Assembly (NCBI GenBank): GCA_001687465.1
Contig: LVLI01000033.1
Span: forward strand, 1 to 64,000
Length of the DNA stretch: 64,000 nucleotides
Reading direction: 5' to 3'
Source of the DNA: Halocafeteria seosinensis
Taxonomy: Eukaryota > Sar > Bigyra > Bicosoecida
The translations under genes were made by a program, and so were the position numbers. A model generated the notes under the pieces. It was not told the DNA's origin. It saw only the letters and a list, made by a program, of their open reading frames with translations, and did not search any database. Of this stretch, positions 31,054 to 43,007 are shown piece after piece (the stretch's first letter is position 1; each line of letters begins with the position of its first letter).

Positions 31054-34000
31054 TTACATATCACTGTCTTTATACTTTCTCTTCCGCGGCTGAATAGGCC
31101 TGAGCAGTCTGTTTCTACGATTCTCCGCAGTGCTCTGTGAATGACTTCGCTGACGCTGAATTAAGACACGTTGAGACTCCTCCACAGAAAAAGCAACATT
31201 ATTAACGTATTTCAGGGATTTTCTACTAATCCGCGGAGGTCTTTGAAGGTTTCGGTTCAAGCTGATAGGCCTAAGTGACCCGGTATGACGACGTTCACTT
31301 CTAAATTTCTTAGTTCCGCAACGTGATAGTACGGGAAGCAAAAGTCGTGAGTACAGGTAACGTATGGCACCTGGCATAAGATAAAACCCAACAAAGACAG
31401 CGACTAACACAAATGTGATGTTGAGCAGAGCCACTAACCCTAAGATGCCGGAGTCATGAGTTACTAATGACTCTTGGCTAGGGTGATTGGTGACGCCAAA
31501 CAGCACGCTTCCCAGCCATATAGAACCGAAAGCAGTGGCAATTTTCAGAAGCTCTACATAATTCACGATCGAAACGCGATAAGGCATTACCATATTCATC
31601 AATATGCACGAGGAAATAAGGATGGTTGTCGCAAAAACCATCTGTTCCAAGGCATCTCCAATAAACACCGCAACGAGCACCAGGAGCACTTTCCTCAGCA
31701 TGACAACTGCAGGCCACAAAAATCCTTTTCTGCGTTTGCGATATCCTTCGATTATCTTGTCAAATTGCAGCATCTGCGCTTTAGATGTTTTTCGTAGATG
31801 CCTCAATAAATAAACTGTGACCGCAAGTGGAAATCCCACTACAAACAAGATCAGTGTCAGAATACCGGTAGCTCGTAATACATTTGACTTAAAGCTTCCG
31901 ACTCGGATATCCAATGCGTGCTCATGACGCTGTACAGACGCAATCTTGTAAGGGTACAGCTTCATGGCTTCCAGCGCGGCAGATGTTACACCCATATGGG
32001 CCACACCCAGTAGTGTAACCAGCGACCGGAACGTGTTTTGCGTGATCGACCATAAGGAAACAGATTTCGTCTTCTGTATGACATGAATGATCCACAAGAC
32101 AATCATACAGAACATAGAAATTAACAAGGGGAGAGACATAGTAATCAGCGAAGCCTCAAAGAATCCAATTTCGGCCGTACATCGGATTGGGTCTGCTCTC
32201 GAAGGGCTTAACGTTGACACATCGAAGATACCCTGAAGAGCATCGCCCGCTGAATGATTCGCCAAAGGCGAGATCTTCAATGACAAAACGGCTGAACAAA
32301 TTTGCATGTAGTCCAAGACGAGCAAAATAAGCAGCTGCACTGCTTTCGGGTTGTCAGAGTTAGTGGTGATGTCAGCTGGCTCCGCATTAATCTGCTGAGG
32401 AAGAGTCTTCTGTTTCGAGGACCAGAGCGGGTTCTCAAATTTTGACTCCATCTTTGATGGAATGCCAAACAGGTATCCAGAAGCAGGCTTAAAGCCAACC
32501 ACTTTTGCTCTTTCCCCAGACACAGAACGGCCCCGCAACTCCTCCTCAACTACTTTGTCATGTGATAAAACGTCCTCAAACTGTCCAGCGAATCCCCTAT
32601 AATGACGATGTAGAATTAATATAATGCCTCCGATAACAAATGTCATAAGACTGACGGTAATTATGCTATTCCATAGACTGTTTTCGCAGTCTAGGCAGTA
32701 GCCGCTCGCAGACTTGATAAAGCCCTGCTTACACACAGAACACAGTGGGCCAGAATAGTGGTCGCTACAGTTGACGAAAGCCTCTTCCGGATGCACAATG
32801 CAAGCTTCCTGGATGGGACAACGGTGAACCTTTCCAAACCTTTCACCAGCGGGTCGTTCGAATGACGACACGTGTGTACAGCTTTCACACCAGTGGTGAG
32901 GAAGCATTCTGAGTTTTCCTGCTCTACACGAAAAACCTTCGTCGGGGCATTTATGACACTCTGCACTAGCAGCCGGGGAATACAAGCCGTCTGGACACTG
33001 AAAGCATCTGCTACGGTCCGAAGGAAGCGGGTTGTGCCTGCCCTCGGGACAAGGAATGCAGGTAGAAGCCTCGGAGAAGAAAAATCCCGCCTCGCAAGCA
33101 CAGTGCCTTCCATTTTCAGTGTCTACTGAGTGGCTCCCATTACATGCTAGGATCGCAGTCAGGGTAACAGGTGCTCCTCGGATAGAGACGTTCTTAAGTC
33201 GTGCATCTAACATGAACCGTCCCAAATGAGGTAAGCGAAGGTTGAATGTAAACGATGAGACAATGGTTTCCATCCTGATATGGTTAATAAACCTGCGCTG
33301 CAAGTCTAACGCTGACCACGTCACTGTTTTTGACCGAAGTTCGAGAGTCAAATGGCTTTCTTCGTCCGTTTCTAAAGCGTTTTGACCCAGCATTGCTGTA
33401 GCCGCGCTATTTCCAAATATATCCACCAATTGTACAGCAACTTCTATGGACTTGCTCAGGGGGTAAGGTGGAGGCGGAACAAAGAGTCGCGACAGTGAGG
33501 AAGTTGCCGTTCCACTGCAAAGCGATACACGAATTTGTTGAACAATACTTTCAATTTTGGCCGCATCCGCGTCATAGGAAGACACATAGATGCTAAACTG
33601 TAAAACGAAGTCCCTATCCGGCAGGTTGACTTCTCCTTCCTCGACAGAATTCAAAAACAAGGCGTGTGAGTTGTATTGTACTTCGATGCTGAATCGATTG
33701 GTTTGTTTCGACTCGATCGCCATCGACACTTGGGAAACCTTAATCCACCGAGTAACTTGAAAAGCATCGAGAGTAATCAATTTGAATGTCTTTCCAAGGG
33801 ATGGAAAGTGCATGGAGAAGTTATTGACGGTCGCTTTGATCGGATTTGTACCCGTGTTGACAACACTGAATTTTGCGCTCTTAATATTTCTTGGTCTGAG
33901 AAGCATGCTTTCCATGTTTTCCGCACAAACAAATACTGAAGAAACGACTATATTTACACGAATCCATGTAGCGGCAGTGGCATTCGTGGTCCATATACCT

Positions 34001-36468
34001 GAAAACGGCGCACTAATACGACCACCCGTGGTAGCACTAGCATCTGTGGTTATTAGCAACCAGTAGTGGAGGTTTTGGCCTGCCCACGCAGTACCGCTAA
34101 CTTGCAGTGAAACTAAAGAGTTTTCCGCTGGCGCTATATTGCCTCTTTCAGGATCAACGCGTACAACTAACTCTTCGGAAGTACGGTCCAACACCAATCC
34201 ATTGTCTGAGTAAACCGATGAATTCCATGTTAGAGGCAAATTACCTCCATTACGCATCTCAAATCTCTGCACGTAAAATGCCCCCTTTCTCGGAGCAAGA
34301 AGAATGTCGAATTCTTCCACATCCACCACGAAGTAAGCCCCCCTGATATCCATAGTTATTGCGACACTGTAAGTGTGTTTGGGCAATCCTTTCTCCGACA
34401 AGGCCTCCACAAAGAGCTTAAAGTGCCTAATCCCAAGCGGTAGGAGATGATAATCGAACTCCACGCCTTGGAGGACTGCGTTACGGCCCCGCGGTAGTTG
34501 TTGTGTCCCGACAGGAACAGAAACGAAGGCAGCTAGAGAGGAAGGAATCCTCCATCTCCAACGAACATCTCCGTCTCCACTTACAACTATCGCTCTATTT
34601 GCCCTTTGGTTCTCAACGAAACCTTGTTTTTCTACGACGAAGTGGAACTCCGATGGTTCTATTTGTAGAGGAGGAGACAAATCTTCGTCATCTGTGGACA
34701 GTTCGGTCGGAATTGTGGTGGTATATCTGAAATTAATCTGCGCTTCTGATTGCGCAACCAAACGGTCCCCTGAGAAATACGAAAGCGTCAAGGGAATACG
34801 AAGCAATCGTTCTTCATCCGCATGTAACAAAGGCAGTTGACTTCGCAAGATGTTGGTGGCGTTGGGTGCCATGGTAAAACTGACAATATACTGTGTCTTC
34901 GCTGGAACCTCAAACCCTACACTGCATGGAGTACTATTTCCTCTAGTCAGCTCAACTTGTACTGGTAATGGAAAATCCAGAGCCGAACCGACGAACTCGT
35001 TGGCACATCCAGAAAACACAGTACCAGCAATAGAGCCTGCTACCGTAGAGGGGTTCTCCAGGCAGACTGCTCGTACATCCGTCAAACGGCCGTTTACAGG
35101 CTCCACCACATAGAAGGTCAAATGCGAAACACTTGTACTTTCAGGGAAAAGAAACAAGGTCTCAATGATAGCAGAGGAGTTGAATACTTTGAAAGCTTCC
35201 AATTCACATTCCTGTATTATTTCCGAACTCTCGTTTGAACTGGCAGGTTGCAGTGTTCGTGATACGGGGCTAGCAGTAATGTTCCCTCTCGTCTCCCGGA
35301 AGGTGACAGATGGTATCGCAGAGTTGCTCAAACTAGCTTTAACTGCGGGAGATACTGACACCGCCGGTGTTCCAGTCATTCTGAAGCGCGCTGTGCTGGC
35401 CACGCTCGATAGTGTTGGTGAGGGGGATGTCGTCCTACTGGGACGTGGACTAAAGCTGCTGCTAGTCGTCCTCGACACAGTCAATGAAGGAGATGTTCTA
35501 CTGAAGCGTGGGCTAACGCTACAACTAGCGGTCACTGACGGTGAAGGAGATGTCGTCCTCCTTCTATGGCTTCGATCCGTGCTTGGCACCGTCGGAGAAG
35601 AAGACGTCGTCCCAATGGGGCTTTGGCTAATGCTCGTACTAGCCGCGCTTGTCCTACTAAGACTCGGACTTGTACTGTAGCTCGCAGAGAGTGTGCTAGT
35701 GAAGGAAACGGTCGTAGAACCAGTACTGGTAGAGGTTAGAGTTGACGACGGGGTTACCGTAGAAGTGGTTGCGGGAGAAACAGTTTTAGTGGCACTGCGG
35801 GTTGCTGAGCTGGTTCCAGTTGGGCTTGGTGTAGCTGTAGGAGTCCTCGAAGTAGATGGAGCTGATTCCAGCATGAACTCCGGTGTCCACTGTTGTCTGC
35901 CTTCAGGTATAATTCCCTCTGCTTCGTCGAGATTTCTTTGATCTACAGGAATCCAAGTAGCACCATTGTTGTTGCTTCCGTGTAATTTCCACTCGTGAGG
36001 GTCCCGGACTTTTTCATCGCCAGCCGTTTTCCATACGTATCCCTCGAACGAAATGGTTCCTGTGCCCGCTTTAAATATGACAACGCTATGGCCGGTAGGA
36101 CGGTCACCCTTCTTATTAAAGTTCTGGTCGTACCACTTCCCGGAATTGACGAGCAGTCGATCGGCGTCCTGAAAACTTGGCCCAGCTCGCCCGGGGCTCT
36201 CCGCCGTGGTACCCGGTGGAAAATCAGTGGGGGCACCATTTACAATTAACTTGAAATACTGCGCCTGGACAGCAGATCCTGGACAAAACATGCAGTCCTC
36301 TCCTTCGCGGCGTCGGACAATTGTCCATCGGAGCCACTTGAACGATACCGCGTGGCCGCTCCCCGCGGCGCATATCCACAGGACCAAGCAACAGGCGAGC
36401 ATCGCGGGTGTGACAACTGTGGACGCTCTATAAGGCCGTCTGCGGCGGCCGCCAGACTCCACGGGCAT
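31054..36468 (-). CDS. Giant discoidin-head multi-pass surface receptor
   Basis: The frame is open from 36699, but the best start is the ATG at 36468, which gives a basic n-region and a signal peptide core (MLACCLVLWICAAG), for about 1804 residues. The head (about 30-200) has the pattern FKWLRWTIVRRREG, AQYFKLIV, SFEGYVWKT and RDPHEWKLHGSNN, which resembles F5/8 type C (discoidin-like) ligand-binding domains found in algae and protists. A Ser/Thr stalk follows (about 205-410), then the shared beta-rich ectodomain (410-1105) with an ASH-like stretch (FEMRNGGNLPLTWNSS), the Cys-rich module (about 1110-1260; CEAGFFFSEASTCIPC), about nine membrane segments with the motif ESKFENPLW after the first, and a basic tail with one copy of RQRSHSQSTAENRRNRLLRP. 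No introns are needed. It is the mirror-related paralogue of the gene at 46326. Confidence 0.85.
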   Translation of the reverse strand: MPVESGGRRRRPYRASTVVTPAMLACCLVLWICAAGSGHAVSFKWLRWTIVRRREGEDCMFCPGSAVQAQYFKLIVNGAPTDFPPGTTAESPGRAGPSFQDADRLLVNSGKWYDQNFNKKGDRPTGHSVVIFKAGTGTISFEGYVWKTAGDEKVRDPHEWKLHGSNNNGATWIPVDQRNLDEAEGIIPEGRQQWTPEFMLESAPSTSRTPTATPSPTGTSSATRSATKTVSPATTSTVTPSSTLTSTSTGSTTVSFTSTLSASYSTSPSLSRTSAASTSISQSPIGTTSSSPTVPSTDRSHRRRTTSPSPSVTASCSVSPRFSRTSPSLTVSRTTSSSFSPRPSRTTSPSPTLSSVASTARFRMTGTPAVSVSPAVKASLSNSAIPSVTFRETRGNITASPVSRTLQPASSNESSEIIQECELEAFKVFNSSAIIETLFLFPESTSVSHLTFYVVEPVNGRLTDVRAVCLENPSTVAGSIAGTVFSGCANEFVGSALDFPLPVQVELTRGNSTPCSVGFEVPAKTQYIVSFTMAPNATNILRSQLPLLHADEERLLRIPLTLSYFSGDRLVAQSEAQINFRYTTTIPTELSTDDEDLSPPLQIEPSEFHFVVEKQGFVENQRANRAIVVSGDGDVRWRWRIPSSLAAFVSVPVGTQQLPRGRNAVLQGVEFDYHLLPLGIRHFKLFVEALSEKGLPKHTYSVAITMDIRGAYFVVDVEEFDILLAPRKGAFYVQRFEMRNGGNLPLTWNSSVYSDNGLVLDRTSEELVVRVDPERGNIAPAENSLVSLQVSGTAWAGQNLHYWLLITTDASATTGGRISAPFSGIWTTNATAATWIRVNIVVSSVFVCAENMESMLLRPRNIKSAKFSVVNTGTNPIKATVNNFSMHFPSLGKTFKLITLDAFQVTRWIKVSQVSMAIESKQTNRFSIEVQYNSHALFLNSVEEGEVNLPDRDFVLQFSIYVSSYDADAAKIESIVQQIRVSLCSGTATSSLSRLFVPPPPYPLSKSIEVAVQLVDIFGNSAATAMLGQNALETDEESHLTLELRSKTVTWSALDLQRRFINHIRMETIVSSFTFNLRLPHLGRFMLDARLKNVSIRGAPVTLTAILACNGSHSVDTENGRHCACEAGFFFSEASTCIPCPEGRHNPLPSDRSRCFQCPDGLYSPAASAECHKCPDEGFSCRAGKLRMLPHHWCESCTHVSSFERPAGERFGKVHRCPIQEACIVHPEEAFVNCSDHYSGPLCSVCKQGFIKSASGYCLDCENSLWNSIITVSLMTFVIGGIILILHRHYRGFAGQFEDVLSHDKVVEEELRGRSVSGERAKVVGFKPASGYLFGIPSKMESKFENPLWSSKQKTLPQQINAEPADITTNSDNPKAVQLLILLVLDYMQICSAVLSLKISPLANHSAGDALQGIFDVSTLSPSRADPIRCTAEIGFFEASLITMSLPLLISMFCMIVLWIIHVIQKTKSVSLWSITQNTFRSLVTLLGVAHMGVTSAALEAMKLYPYKIASVQRHEHALDIRVGSFKSNVLRATGILTLILFVVGFPLAVTVYLLRHLRKTSKAQMLQFDKIIEGYRKRRKGFLWPAVVMLRKVLLVLVAVFIGDALEQMVFATTILISSCILMNMVMPYRVSIVNYVELLKIATAFGSIWLGSVLFGVTNHPSQESLVTHDSGILGLVALLNITFVLVAVFVGFYLMPGAIRYLYSRLLLPVLSRCGTKKFRSERRHTGSLRPISLNRNLQRPPRISRKSLKYVNNVAFSVEESQRVLIQRQRSHSQSTAENRRNRLLRPIQPRKRKYKDSDM

Positions 36469-37024
36469 CGTATTCAGCGTATACACTTCCCAGCACGCCG
36501 AACAGGAAGTGCCTCGTAACGCAAGGGGGAGCAGGGGCTCTCGCTCTCGCTCTCGCTTTCGGGACGGACCACTGACAGTCTGGGTGGATGGATGATGCCC
36601 AGAAATTATGATCTCATGTAGAATAGATATTTGATGTAAAATGGCGTGTATAACCTGAAAAATACTAAGGTCGCAGATTCCATTGGGGGGCGGGACCAAA
36701 TGAAGGGGTTAAGAGGCCAATTTACTCGCCCCCACTACTCTGTACAGACTCTCCCATATACCACATTAGTAGTCCGCAGCTCTGGGAGGACATACAATCA
36801 ACGCAAACAACATACATACAAGCGTATTATAAATAATCCCGTTGAGCTCCGCCACGCAACTTCAACTTCCCGAGGAAGTGAGGACTCCCTGAGGAGACAG
36901 CAGCGGGTGGAATGAAACTTAACACGGTATTAGGTGGTCGTGGTTCGTTGACATTGAAAAGGAGCCTTCCGAGACAGAAGGCAGAATTTTGCTTTGGACT
37001 GATTCGGCAGAGACTAAACCCACT
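36469..37024. other. Intergenic region between two minus-strand genes
   Basis: Contains a short CT/TCGC-rich run near 36540-36560 upstream of the receptor start. No further element recognised. Confidence 0.4.
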
Positions 37025-40000
37025 CTAAAACACGAACGATTTTACCATGACCTTGCAGATCTCCTTGCCTTGCCTTGCTCTGTGCTTGCAGCCTTCGCTC
37101 AAAATAAATATTAGAACGGCGAAAATCAAACTTGGCAACCAGATGACGAAATCGACCGCCGACGTCGTGAAAATTGGTTGCATAAAGGGCACATAGACAA
37201 AGATAATCATCAAACTAACAGCGAGTGCTCCACCAGCAATCATCACTCCATTGATCTCTTTGCAACGGTCCCTAATACTGACGAACCTACTCCGGACAAA
37301 CCAAATATGGAACAGCTGGCACAAAATCAAATTGATGTACCAGGCGGCGCGAGCTTCCTGTGGGGTACATGTTGAATCAGCATGACAGGTAACAGATTAC
37401 TTGGTTCTTTGCTTGGAACTTACTTCTACAATCCGTATTTGATCGTCGGAGTCAAACACCTTGCCATCCGAGACGAGCACCTCCGAGTCGTCTTCCCAAT
37501 GATCTCCGGAGGAGAAAGGTAAATCCGACAGATTGACGCCATTATCGATGAAGACAAACAAGTACGCCAGAAAACAGATAATTGATTCGAGCAAACCAAC
37601 CACTGCATAAGAGTATACCAACATTGGACGATTGACTAGTCTGTCTTTCCCCATGTCACGCGGTGGCCGATCCATAATGTTGTCTTCAGCACTCTCGTAA
37701 GCCAGAGACATTGCGGGCAAGAGCTCAGTACCAAGATCGATAGATAAAACTTGGAGAGGGGACAACCCTAAGGGAAATCCAAAAGCCAAAAACAAGATTG
37801 ATGGCAAAATCTCTGGCAACAAATGCGAAAGGGTATAGGCGATAGTCTTTTTCAGATTGTCGAAAAGGACTCTCCCTTCTTCACATGCATTCACTATTGA
37901 GGCAAAGTTGTCATCCGCTAAGACAATATCAGCCGCTTCTCTGGCAACATCGCTGGCATTCACGCTACCCATTGCTACACCGATATCAGCCCTTCTCAAC
38001 GCAGGACTGTCGTTTACTCCATCGCCCGTCACAGCAACCACTTCTCCACCAGCTTGGCACCTCTTTACGATTTCTAGTTTCTGCGTCGGGGTCGTACGCG
38101 CAAACACAAGTTGTTCATATGCAAGAAGCGTTTCCCACTGCTCATCCGTCATTCCATACAACTCGCTCCCAGATACAATAGCAGCGCCTATTTCCTCGTC
38201 ACGAGGATCGATTTCCGAGACTGGGACACCACGGGTTACGGCTAGGTCTCCTCGAGTGGGAAGACTGATGATCCCAACTTTACGTGCAATCGCCTCAGCT
38301 GTGAACGCGTGATCTCCTGTTACCATAAAGACTCTTATGCTAGCGTTGAAGCAGGAGTCAATTGCTTCAGCAACTGCAAGGCAGGAGGCTGAAATTGACC
38401 CGAACAAGTGAAACAGAGGAGACGAACAAGACGCTTACCTCCTTCCCTTGGTGGATCCATAAGCGATACCAGCCCTACGAATGTCAATCCTGACAGCGTC
38501 TCCGATTCAGTAACATGCTCAAACTCAGGAAGATCCGACCTTTTTACTACGCTCATGGCACAGCCGAGAACCCTTTGGCCCTGGGAGGCAAAGCGTTCAT
38601 AAGCTACTTTGAATTCTTCCCGGAATGTTTCGTTGATCGGATGCTCTTGACGTTGCTTCATGTACGTTGTACATTTCTTCAAGACTATTTCTGGAGCACC
38701 CTTGAGCAGAACATAGTACAATTCCCCTCGTGGGTCCTCTTCTTTGGGTGGTTCAACAATTTTCATCGCCCATTTGTTGGACGAATTGAACGGAACCTGT
38801 GCGGGAGCAAACCGACAAGACGTTGTAGCAGTGAGGAGAAACGTAACATCCACTAAGTAACATACCTCTGCTACCACAGGATAGCGTTCGCGAACTAATT
38901 CCGCGGGTGCAATCTGATCACAGTACCGCAGCAGCGCTGCATCCGAAGCATTACCTAGGATTGTTGGGGGTGCACCACTCGTTCCAGCACTAAACGAAGG
39001 CTGTGGGGAGACCATTCCTTCTGGGGATGGGGGCAGTTCGCTAACCGGTTTATTGAAAACTTTCATGCTCTCGGAACGACGAGCTAAATCCATCGCAGTA
39101 AGCTGTGTTCGTCTGCTTTGACGACGATGGGGGAGAGTCATAGTATGGCCTCTGCCGAGATAAGGGTGAGCCGAACTGCCTGAAGGTAACCTATTTATCT
39201 TGATGCTGCCAACGGATCGAATAGACCTATGTGAAGGAGCAGACCTAGGAGTCTCACCACTGAACACAGCTTGATTGCAAACAGTCGATACAAGCAACAT
39301 TGGTTCGAGATGATGACCATACCAGTGTTGCGCAGTTCCGCTTAGCTCACTGCCCTGAACATCGAAGGAGACTCGATGTAGACCCAAAGAATCGGTTTGG
39401 TTGGAGCCAGTCGTAGTCTTGCCGTTAATGTATTCTAGCGACTTGACTGCGGGTCTGTTGACAAAAACTACATGGTTAGACGACGACGTATCCAGGTTGC
39501 TTGTATCCAATATCAACGAGCCATCTAGCATTTCGAAGCTCCCGTCAAACCAGAAATTCTGCAGGCTCATAAGGTTTTGTGTTAACGTTCCTGTTTTATC
39601 CGAACAAATGACTGAAGCAGCTCCCAAAGTCTCAACGGCATCCAGGCGCTTGACGAAAACGCTTCGTTTCTGCATCTTTTTTGCAGCAATGGTGAGGGCA
39701 GTCGTTACTGTTGCGGGCAGACCTTGAGGGATGTTTGCAACGAGAATCGCAATGAATGCAATAACAAATGTGTCCAGCACGTCGAATCCTCGCCCTATCC
39801 CGATGACAAACAGCACAACTGCCATGCTCAGAGCAAGGGCAGCAATGAACTTGACAAACCTGCTGATTTCGCGTTGGAGAGTGGTCTCGCCGCTTGCTTC
39901 CCCTCCGGCGAGCTTTGCAACCAAACCTATCATCGTGTCATCGCCAGTGCGAATAACGACACCAATGGCATCTCCCTCAACGCAAAGCGCGGAGTTGAAC

Positions 40001-40878
40001 GCTAAGTTTTTAGAATGCAAGGGAATGTCGCTCGTCGCTTCGACAGTGCACTGAATGGGTGCACTCTCTCCCGTTACTGAGCTCGCTTCAACTTTAAGTT
40101 TATTCGACTGGATAATTCGTAAATCCGCTGGTACTCGGTCTCCGCCTTGGACAAGCACGATATCTCCCTTGACCAGTTCTTCGACAGGAATTCTGACCTG
40201 CTTGCCACCCCGTATGACTCGGCACTGTTGTGCCATCATTTTGCTGAAGGATCCCATGACTTCTCCACTGTGTCTCTCTTGAAAATAGCCAATGGTGGTA
40301 TTCAGCAGCACAATGAAGACGAGCACCAAGCATAGATAGAGGTTGAGTTCGTCATCACGGTCGATCAAGAACGCCACCAGTGAGAGCAGCGCCGCACCCA
40401 GGAGCATGAGCATAAACATATTCGTCAAATGGAGCAAAAATTTCAGCCATTCCGGCTTCCTATGTGGAGGAGTTAATCGATTCGGTCCATCCTGAGCCAA
40501 TTTGTCTTGCGCTGTCTCCGACGACAACCCTCGGGATTCTGCGGGATTTTCCGTGTCAATATGAGTGTTCAATCCCGAATTCAACGCAGACAAAGTCATC
40601 TGATGCTCGACGACATCGTAGTCGGTGGTCTCCTCTTCTGGTTGTTTCTGGGATTTTTTTTGAATTCCTCCTCCGGAAGTGGTCAGCGGAGTGTGGGGAG
40701 CTGCTGCGCCTGCAGCTCCTTCGTCTCCCAAGACGGCACTTCCCTGGGACGATTGACGCACCCGGACGGAGATATCGTCCACATCTTGTTGTGGGGGTGT
40801 CGAATGTGCACGGGGAGAAGAAGAAGAGGCGGTGATATCTTCCTGAGGTGGTGGCCCCGGACCGGCGCCGGAGGACAT
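37025..40878 (-). CDS. P-type ATPase, IIC (Na+/K+ or H+/K+) type, four exons
   Basis: Exons 40878-38866, 38796-38439, 38388-37424 and 37357-37025 are joined by GT-AG introns of 69, 50 and 66 nt that keep frame. All core P-type motifs are present: TGES, SDKTGTLT (phosphorylated Asp), MVTGDH and VTGDGVNDSPAL. The M6 end IDLGTELLPAMSLAYESAE and the following DIM-R-PR-like stretch mark the IIC group. Cation-site residues differ from animal Na,K-ATPase: M4 reads NIPQGLP, with Gln for the usual Glu (E327 in the alpha-1 subunit); M5 reads SHLLPE, with Leu for N776 but E779 kept; M6 keeps D804 and has Glu for D808. The long N terminus is Ser/Pro-rich. It should pump monovalent cations at a membrane; the substitutions make ion choice and stoichiometry uncertain. 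No beta subunit is encoded nearby. Confidence 0.9.
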
Positions 40879-43007
40879 TTCAAGCTCCTATTCCACACTA
40901 ACCGCACGCTCTACCGCTTGTGTGATGAGTTAAGGATACAGATACACACTATTTGCACCTAATTTGGTGGTATGGAACCGAAAACATGACTAATTTGACG
41001 TGTATAATGGTGCGTAAGTCACCAATGCCAACACGACAATCTTTTATTGGGAACAAGTGAACGTTTTGATTGACAGGATAAAAAATAGAATCCAAGTAAA
41101 GTGGGAAGTGTAGCCTGTCGTGCTGATGCTGGAATGGTGAATGATTGATGAATTCTGAGTAATTCGCGTCAAACTAAAGTAAGAAATGGAAGCAAAATTA
41201 CCTGGCCGGAAAAGTTCACCGAACGGACCACGAATGTGTAGAGGAAGCACCGGAATGTTGAATGAGTCGCACCGCGGACGCCTGGTGACTGCGGAATGAC
41301 TCATTCCGAATGAGCCACACGTCGAGAAGAAGAGGTAATTTTGGCAGCAGATTGTGCCTTTAAGAAAACATACTATCAAGGGACATAAAGTTAAGAATTA
41401 TCTTGTGTATGACTTCGTTGAGCAGAACTTCGCGCCCCGACGCACGTACGGGTCCTCGAAAGCGGAATCATGCCAAACGACTCTACCATTATCGCGATGC
41501 AGCAGCAGCCAATGATGCGAGACAATGCATACCAAGTATATAGTGTGCAAAAACTTCTTATTCCACGCAGTGACAGCCCTCATTGAACACTCCGTGCATT
41601 TCTTGATGTCCGCAGCTGATATTTCCTTCGTGAAAACATGAGTTCCCATGACGGTCGGACGATTCAAGTTCCCCAGGAACAGACAGTTCCAGCTGAGGAC
41701 AGGGAGTAGTATCTAATGAGCGGCATGGTCTGTAATTATGGCTCGCAGGGAGCGTGTCAATACAACGTGACTCCGATGCTGTATTCGTTTAGGTTGGAAT
41801 GACCACTTTGAGATGTTTCGTACAACGCAAAGTATATGATTTTTGAAAATATAAACGTATATTAATTAATATACGTATATATTTTCAAAAATTATAAATT
41901 TAATAAATCGTCGTCGCGGGGTATACAGTTCCGTTTACCGCGGGGAAATACTATTTGTACAAGGCAGCCGTTGTAGGCCAATAAGCCCTCGTGCTATAGT
42001 GTGAGTGCCTGCAGGAAAGACAATGGAATACCCAACTTGCGGAACAAGAGGAAACGAAACTGCCATCTAGGAGCTTGGCTTGCCATTGTATCAATGTATC
42101 GAGATGTGTTAGATCCAAGTGTCTTCGCTATTTTTCTCCCTAGATTTTCGTAAATTTTTCATGCCTCATCTAATGGAAAAGCTCGCATGGCAAGCACACG
42201 TATGTAGTACATGTATACAAATGTACCAAAAAATACATGTACATGTATGGGCTAGCAAGCGGAAACGAATCCGAAGACGGGCGGACTGGTCATGGTTCTA
42301 TAGACTATAGGTCGAGGATGTGGTAAAAAATTTACCCTAACATTTGTGGAAAGATTGAATGAAGATAATCATGATGTGAATGAGGAGGCAGCACCACCTG
42401 CGGCGTACCGATGCCAGATGTCATTCTGGCCGTTTGTGGAATTTGTGCTTCTGGACTCCTCATGGATGCTTCGTAGGACCTGAGATGTAAGACAGGTCAT
42501 TTGCAAAGACCCTCAACGTTTAACTGAAGCTGTGTCACAGGCGATGGCATTGACCCTTCGTTCTCTCTGCCGGTAAATTAATGCATCAAATTCCTGCACA
42601 GACGGAATACCCCAGTCGCACTCACACACACAAATGTGACAGATAGCCCACCGGCCGGGAAGTTGACCACATCCTCTTAACGAGGAGCGGTATGCGCCCG
42701 TGTTAAGCAGCGACGGGCCCGCTGTTCCTGCAGCCTTGCGGACATGCGCCGCGAGGGAACACAGCACTCGGCCAAAAAAACGGCGGAATATTTGCGCAAG
42801 TATTAATATGGTTGTCTCCTCCACTGTGTGTACAGCCTTGGATGTACACAGACACACATACATGCGTGAATCCCGCATAGCGTATGCACATAGGCGGGGT
42901 GGAAGAGAAGAGGCTGATAAAGTTTGGAGCTGAAAGAAGCAGCACTTGTCGCGCTCATTCACTCATTTACTGTGTATGACATTTTCTCACGGGAATATCG
43001 TTGTAGA
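40879..43007. other. Intergenic region between divergent ATPase and urea transporter genes
   Basis: The ATPase runs left and the urea transporter runs right, so this 2.1-kb stretch holds both promoters. It contains the 54-bp palindrome at 41839-41892. No gene recognised. Confidence 0.5.
41839..41892. repeat. 54-bp AT-rich near-perfect palindrome
   Basis: The sequence pairs outward from 41865/41866 to 41839/41892 with a single mismatch (41854 against 41877). It could extrude a 27-bp stem hairpin, serve as a symmetric protein site, or be a tiny foldback element. It lies between two divergent transporter genes. Confidence 0.9.

Noticed and set aside
35165-35680. Plus-strand open frame opposite the 31054 receptor stalk
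   Set aside because: Antisense shadow of the stalk, same reason as above.
38797-38865. In-frame coding insert in the ATPase nucleotide-binding domain
   Set aside because: Better explained as a 69-nt intron that happens to stay open: GTATG donor, CACAG acceptor, and removal restores the usual spacing to VPFNSSNKW.
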